This document shows positions 60,752 to 64,000 of a stretch of DNA of 64,000 bases, piece by piece (within the stretch, counting starts at the first letter, position 1; the number at the start of each line of letters is the position of its first letter). The position numbers and the translations under genes are program-made. The DNA comes from UBA5738 sp964470995 (lineage in GTDB: Bacteria; Patescibacteriota; Minisyncoccia; Minisyncoccales; UBA5738): the NCBI GenBank assembly GCA_964470995.1, contig CAYYEP010000004.1, positions 3,498 through 67,497 of the forward strand. The letters run 5' to 3'. A model generated the notes under the pieces. It had not been told where the DNA came from. It was given only the letters and a program-made list of their open reading frames with translations, and searched no databases.

Positions 60752-61134
60752 ATTATAAAGGCGTAATAATAGAAGAAAGCCTTGAAAATAAGGATATTTT
60801 AGATAAAATATCGATCTTAGCGACAAAAAAGGAAATTGTTACGGAAAAGCACAAAACTCCTTGGATAAGACAGTGGACGCTCCATACAGTGGAAATTGAT
60901 TTGGATTCAGCGGAAGAAATTGCGCGCGAAATAAGCAAGTCGTTGGATTCAATCCATGATTGGTATGCGGATTTCAAAAATGACAAATCCCATTATGTTG
61001 TTTTCAGGAATAAAGTTTTTAAAATCGATTTGGCAAAGCCAAAGTATCGGGACGCGATCGAATACGGGGTAAAACATGGAATTCCTTGGTATCAGCTTGA
61101 TTTTTCGCCGGAAATAGAAGAATGGAAACGGTAA
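60748..61134 (+). CDS. Hypothetical protein, 128 aa
   Basis: Starts at an ATGA overlap with the flavoprotein gene. Mixed alpha/beta, soluble, with conserved-looking aromatic segments (TPWIRQWTLHTVEID, SIHDWYADFKND, HGIPWYQLDF). No family name known to me. Location suggests co-expression with the hydrogenase genes, but the same position may be chance. Confidence 0.6.
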   Translation: MNYKGVIIEESLENKDILDKISILATKKEIVTEKHKTPWIRQWTLHTVEIDLDSAEEIAREISKSLDSIHDWYADFKNDKSHYVVFRNKVFKIDLAKPKYRDAIEYGVKHGIPWYQLDFSPEIEEWKR

Positions 61135-61142
61135 TTTATTTT

Positions 61143-61645
61143 ATGAAATCCAAAGAAAATAATTATGCGTTTATTGACAGCCAGAATTTGAATCTTGGGG
61201 TGAGAAGTCAGGGGTGGTTTTTGGATTTTTTAAAATTTCGCGTTTATTTGGCGGAAAAATATGGCGTGAAGGTTGCTTATTTGTTTATTGGCTATATTCA
61301 AAAAAATCAAGATTTGTATTCCAGTTTGCAAAAATGCGGTTATGTTTTAATCTTTAAACCGACATTGCCTGAGGGGATGGCAACATTAAGGGCAATGTTG
61401 ATGCTGATTTGGTACTGCAAACGATGATTGAATTTCAAAATTACGATAAGGCCGTGATTATTTCCAGCGATGGCGATTTTTATTCGTTGGTTAAATATCT
61501 TTATGAGCATAATAAATTACGCGTGGTTATTAGTCCGTATCATAAAACTTGTTCGTTATTGTTGAGGCAGTCGGCGAGAGAAAAAATGGTATTTATTGAT
61601 AATTTGCGCCAGAAATTGGAATATACAAAAAACACCGCCAAATGA
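61143..61645 (+). pseudogene. NYN-domain (PIN-like) RNase gene with a frameshift
   Basis: Two frames make one NYN/LabA-type protein. The first (from ATG 61143) reads NNYAFIDSQNLNLGV with the first catalytic Asp. It loses frame near the run GGGG at 61375-61378. The expected sense then continues one frame over as DGNIKGNVDADLVLQ and AVIISSDGDFYSLV, holding the other acidic residues. One missing G in the run would restore about 167 residues. Options are a real mutation, an assembly error, or programmed frameshifting. Intact family members are metal-dependent RNases. Confidence 0.7.
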
Positions 61646-61668
61646 CGGAACATTTAGAGGTGTTTTTT
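61627..61668 (+). terminator. Intrinsic terminator overlapping the NYN gene end
   Basis: AAAAAACACC (61627-61636) pairs with GGTGTTTTTT (61659-61668). Confidence 0.65.
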
Positions 61669-61735
61669 ATGTGAATTCTATTATAATTGTAGCAGTTTAA
61701 TTTTTTTTGTCAAGCATAAATTTGGGACATGATAA

Positions 61736-61815
61736 TTAACGAAAAAATATGAAAATAACAATTGATAATCGGGAGGTGGAAGCAAGGGAGGGGCAGACAA
61801 TATTGGAGGCGGCGC
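61736..61815 (+). repeat. 80-bp direct repeat, copy 1
   Basis: Identical to 62673-62752 except for two adjacent bases. It carries the start codon and first 22 codons of the hydrogenase gene plus 13 bp upstream. Confidence 0.9.
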
Positions 61816-61832
61816 CGAAACTTTGCCGGTGA
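61749..61832 (+). pseudogene. Truncated duplicate of the hydrogenase gene 5' end
   Basis: ATG 61749 starts 22 codons shared with the hydrogenase (one or two changes), then the frame departs into unrelated sequence and stops after 27 codons (TGA 61830-61832). It cannot encode a functional domain. Confidence 0.8.
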
Positions 61833-62036
61833 ATTTCAGCATTGTCAGAGCCCTTTCCTTAAAAGACCGGTTGCTGGTTTCTTCGCTTGCCCGCCTGCTC
61901 GCGGTCGGAATCGGAAGTTTGTGTTGGATAAAACTGAACAGCTACCGGAAATTCGCTTTTTATATTCCCTTGGATGTTGTATGATTGCAGTAATAATAAT
62001 ATTTTTCCGAATAGATAAGGAAAAATAATAAAGATT
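61833..62036. other. Region without an identifiable gene
   Basis: Unrelated to the hydrogenase gene. The minus strand holds an open stretch of 74 codons, but it lacks a start signal and reaches into the gene at 62037. Part of the segment between the two 80-bp repeats. Confidence 0.4.
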
Positions 62037-62486
62037 ATGTTAGGACCTGAAAATTGCATGGGAAGCGCCCCGTTGGAAGACATGGAAGAGGAATCGTTGA
62101 AAGAGGCGAAGGATAAGATGAGAGACGAAATAGTTTCCGAAGGTTTTGAAAAAGTCGAAATTTTCGGAAGCGAGGAGCCGATAGATCTATATGTTATCAG
62201 ATTAAAATCACCCTACAAATGTACGGGGATAGACGGTAAGGAAGAAGTGAGATATATGGCTGATGCGATGATAGGTTTTAATGAGGAGCAAGCACGCAGA
62301 TATGCGAGCCATACGGCGTTAACCAGGGAGGCTAATCACTGTGGCATTCTGGACGACGGCACGATCAAGCCATTCATGAGTCTAAGAAGTCTTCGGGAAG
62401 AACAAGAGAACTTTGAGAGGGAAAAAGCGAAACAAGACGAAATTGATCGGAAACAAAGCAATGCCGCGGAAAGGTTTGTCAAGTAA
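62037..62486 (+). CDS. Hypothetical protein, 149 aa
   Basis: Unrecognised, soluble and strongly charged. The middle (EKVEIFGSEEPIDLYVIRLKSPYKC) may form a beta core, and the end (LREEQENFEREKAKQDEIDRK) is a coiled coil. No signal or membrane segment. It lies between the two copies of the 80-bp hydrogenase repeat and so may be an insertion cargo. A strong hairpin follows. Confidence 0.5.
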   Translation: MLGPENCMGSAPLEDMEEESLKEAKDKMRDEIVSEGFEKVEIFGSEEPIDLYVIRLKSPYKCTGIDGKEEVRYMADAMIGFNEEQARRYASHTALTREANHCGILDDGTIKPFMSLRSLREEQENFEREKAKQDEIDRKQSNAAERFVK

Positions 62487-62556
62487 ATTTTTTGCCAAAA
62501 AATATTTCTGTCGCGCAAGGGCGCAATAACGGATGAAAGAAAGGGGTATATTTCTC

Positions 62557-62588
62557 AACCAAAATCCGCCGAAAGGCGGATTTTGGTT
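62557..62588 (+). terminator. Strong stem-loop after the 149-aa gene
   Basis: 14-bp perfect stem (62557-62570 and 62575-62588) with a GAAA tetraloop, whose outer part is AACCAAAA/TTTTGGTT. Confidence 0.7.
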
Positions 62589-62672
62589 CGACTTTGTTTA
62601 TTTTCGGCAATATAGTATAAAGGAATTATGAGCTGGCTTCGGAAGTTTTGCGCAAAAATATAGATGCGGTTT

Positions 62673-62752
62673 TTAACGAAAAAATATGAAAATAATCATT
62701 GATAATCGGGAGGTGGAAGCAAGGGAGGGGCAGACAATATTGGAGGCGGCGC
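62673..62752 (+). repeat. 80-bp direct repeat, copy 2
   Basis: The copy belonging to the intact hydrogenase gene; see 61736-61815. Confidence 0.9.
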
Positions 62753-64000
62753 GGGAGAACGGGATTGAAATTCCGGCATTGTGTTATCATCCGGATCTGT
62801 GCGTGAAGGCAAATTGCCGGATGTGCGTGGTGGAGATTGAGGGGGTGGCGGCTCCACAGGCGGCCTGTGCGACAAAGATAAAAGAGGGAACGAAAGTGGT
62901 CACGCAAAGCGAAAATTTGACGGCGTTGCGCAAAAGCAATTTGGAATTGCTTTTGGGTCAGCATCGGCGCGATTGCGCCAAATGTATTTGGCAGGGCAAG
63001 TGCGCGCTGTTGAAATACGCGCTGGAACTGAAAGTTGATTTGAATGCCTATCCACTGCGCAATCCCGAGCCCGAAATTATCAAATTCGGGCCGATCATTC
63101 TTGACCGGTCAAAGTGCATCAATTGCCGCAATTGCGTGGATATGTGTTCGCGCCAGACCGGTTCCAAACGCGGGAACGAGGCTGAGTGCAAATCTGACGG
63201 CTTTTTGGAATTGGAAGGGCGGGGATATGAAAGCCGGATTTCGCCTTCCGCGGATGAGAAAAAAGATTGCATTTATTGTGCCCAGTGCGTGGTGCACTGC
63301 CCGGTGGGCGCGCTGGATGTGGAAAGCGCGGTGGAGGCGGTGGACGCGCTACTGAAAGATAAAAAAGGGAAAACGCTGGTGGTGCAATTCGCGCCGTCAA
63401 TCCGGGCGTCAATCGGGGAAATGTTTGGCATTCCCCACGGCCGAGTGGTGACCGGACAATTGGTGGCATCCTTGAAAAAATTGGGATTTGACAAGGTGTT
63501 TGACACGAATATGTCGGCGGATTTGACCACCGTGGAAGAGGCCAAAGAGTTGGTGCGAAGAGTCAAGGAAAACAAACCTTTGCCGATGTTCACTTCCTGC
63601 TGTCCGGCGTGGATCCGCTATGTGGAATTTTTCCGCCCCGACTTGATTCCTCATATCACCACGGTCAAATCGCCGCAAAATATGCTGGGATCGCTGATCA
63701 AAACCCGCTGGGCGGAAAACAACAATATCAATCCCGAAGATATTGTTTCGGTGTCGGTGATGCCTTGCGCGGCGAAAAAATACGACGCGTTCAAGCCCGA
63801 AGAAAAAATCAACGGTCTGGCGCCGGCGGATTTTGTGTTAACCACCCGCGAACTGGGACGCTTACTGCAGAAGAATCGGATTGATTTGAAAGCTATGCCC
63901 GAAGAAATTGCCGATGATCCGTTCGGCGTTTATACCGGCGCCGGCACGATTTTTGGCGCGACGGGCGGGGTTACGGAGGCGGCGACGCGTACGGCTTATT
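62686..64000 (+). CDS. hydA: [FeFe] hydrogenase catalytic subunit (3' partial)
   Basis: 438 codons visible from ATG 62686; the gene runs off the window. The order is NuoG-like: a [2Fe-2S] domain (CYHPDLCVKANCRMC, then a Cys near 61), a His/Cys-ligated cluster (HRRDCAKCIWQGKC), two [4Fe-4S] clusters (CINCRNCVDMC and CIYCAQCVVHCP), then the H-cluster domain with L1 TSCCPAW and L2 MPCAAKKYD (the last residue is usually Glu). The L3 motif lies beyond the window. It makes or consumes H2. With the NuoF-type subunit upstream it fits an NADH-linked, possibly bifurcating enzyme of group A3-like type. Confidence 0.92.
   Translation, partial: MKIIIDNREVEAREGQTILEAARENGIEIPALCYHPDLCVKANCRMCVVEIEGVAAPQAACATKIKEGTKVVTQSENLTALRKSNLELLLGQHRRDCAKCIWQGKCALLKYALELKVDLNAYPLRNPEPEIIKFGPIILDRSKCINCRNCVDMCSRQTGSKRGNEAECKSDGFLELEGRGYESRISPSADEKKDCIYCAQCVVHCPVGALDVESAVEAVDALLKDKKGKTLVVQFAPSIRASIGEMFGIPHGRVVTGQLVASLKKLGFDKVFDTNMSADLTTVEEAKELVRRVKENKPLPMFTSCCPAWIRYVEFFRPDLIPHITTVKSPQNMLGSLIKTRWAENNNINPEDIVSVSVMPCAAKKYDAFKPEEKINGLAPADFVLTTRELGRLLQKNRIDLKAMPEEIADDPFGVYTGAGTIFGATGGVTEAATRTAY

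Noticed and set aside
63044..63884. Several open frames overlapping the hydrogenase
   Set aside because: They are shadow frames of the intact hydrogenase frame, which continues past the window end.
1..64000. tRNA, rRNA or CRISPR loci
   Set aside because: Reading the intergenic regions I found no T-arm/acceptor pattern, rRNA segment or regularly spaced repeat set. A covariance search would be needed to exclude unusual tRNAs.

Overview
The window looks like a fragment of a Candidate Phyla Radiation (Patescibacteria, probably Parcubacteria-like) genome. This is inferred, not proven. The pointers are a valyl-tRNA synthetase that lacks the usual C-terminal tail, several small membrane and NYN proteins of the kind common in that group, an archaeal-style serine hydroxymethyltransferase and glutamate synthase core, tightly packed operons with ATGA overlaps, and many genes whose -10 box sits 5-9 bases before the start codon, which suggests leaderless mRNAs. 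TGA, TAG and TAA all act as stops. I saw no rRNA, tRNA or CRISPR array.

Layout. 1-7.9 kb is a defence island: the tail of an unknown gene, a large single-chain restriction-methyltransferase, a Gabija pair (gajA, gajB) and a small nuclease-like gene. 8.2-11.2 kb is an arsenic/redox cluster (ArsR repressor, small thioredoxin, ArsP-type permease, ArsF-like and ArsG-like proteins). 11.7-23.6 kb holds housekeeping and accessory genes (cold shock protein, MgtE, pentapeptide protein, Nudix, VOC, two tandem M14 peptidase-like proteins, valS, pseudouridine synthase, HIT, CoaD) and a decayed IS200-type element. 23.7-27.5 kb is a glycosyltransferase-HAD-trehalose phosphate synthase operon in which the synthase carries its own transmembrane sensor. 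27.7-36.9 kb encodes envelope and signalling proteins: NagZ-like hydrolase, a giant secreted deacetylase, a five-PAS histidine kinase and a response regulator. 37.2-39.4 kb is a half-size MFS-like protein and an ABC exporter.

39.6-53 kb is central metabolism: a gene broken by an in-frame TAG, a non-coding stretch with two perfect DnaA boxes, glyA, an RRM protein, cyclophilin, mnmA, a variant ftsZ, nnrD, trxB, eno, gpmA, ferredoxin and a glutamate synthase core. 53-59.7 kb contains a 38-bp perfect palindrome, small membrane genes and a membrane-anchored Clp-like ATPase with a tandemly duplicated C-terminal AAA+ module. 59.8-64 kb carries a NuoF-type subunit and a [FeFe] hydrogenase catalytic subunit that runs off the window. 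An 857-bp segment lies upstream of the hydrogenase gene, between two copies of that gene's first 80 bp.

The most unusual items are the three-AAA Clp protein, the sensor-OtsA fusion, the tandem M14 pair in which one copy has lost its catalytic residues, the variant FtsZ, the defence island, the hydrogenase 5'-end duplication and the diverged inverted repeats at 20.9 and 36.0 kb.
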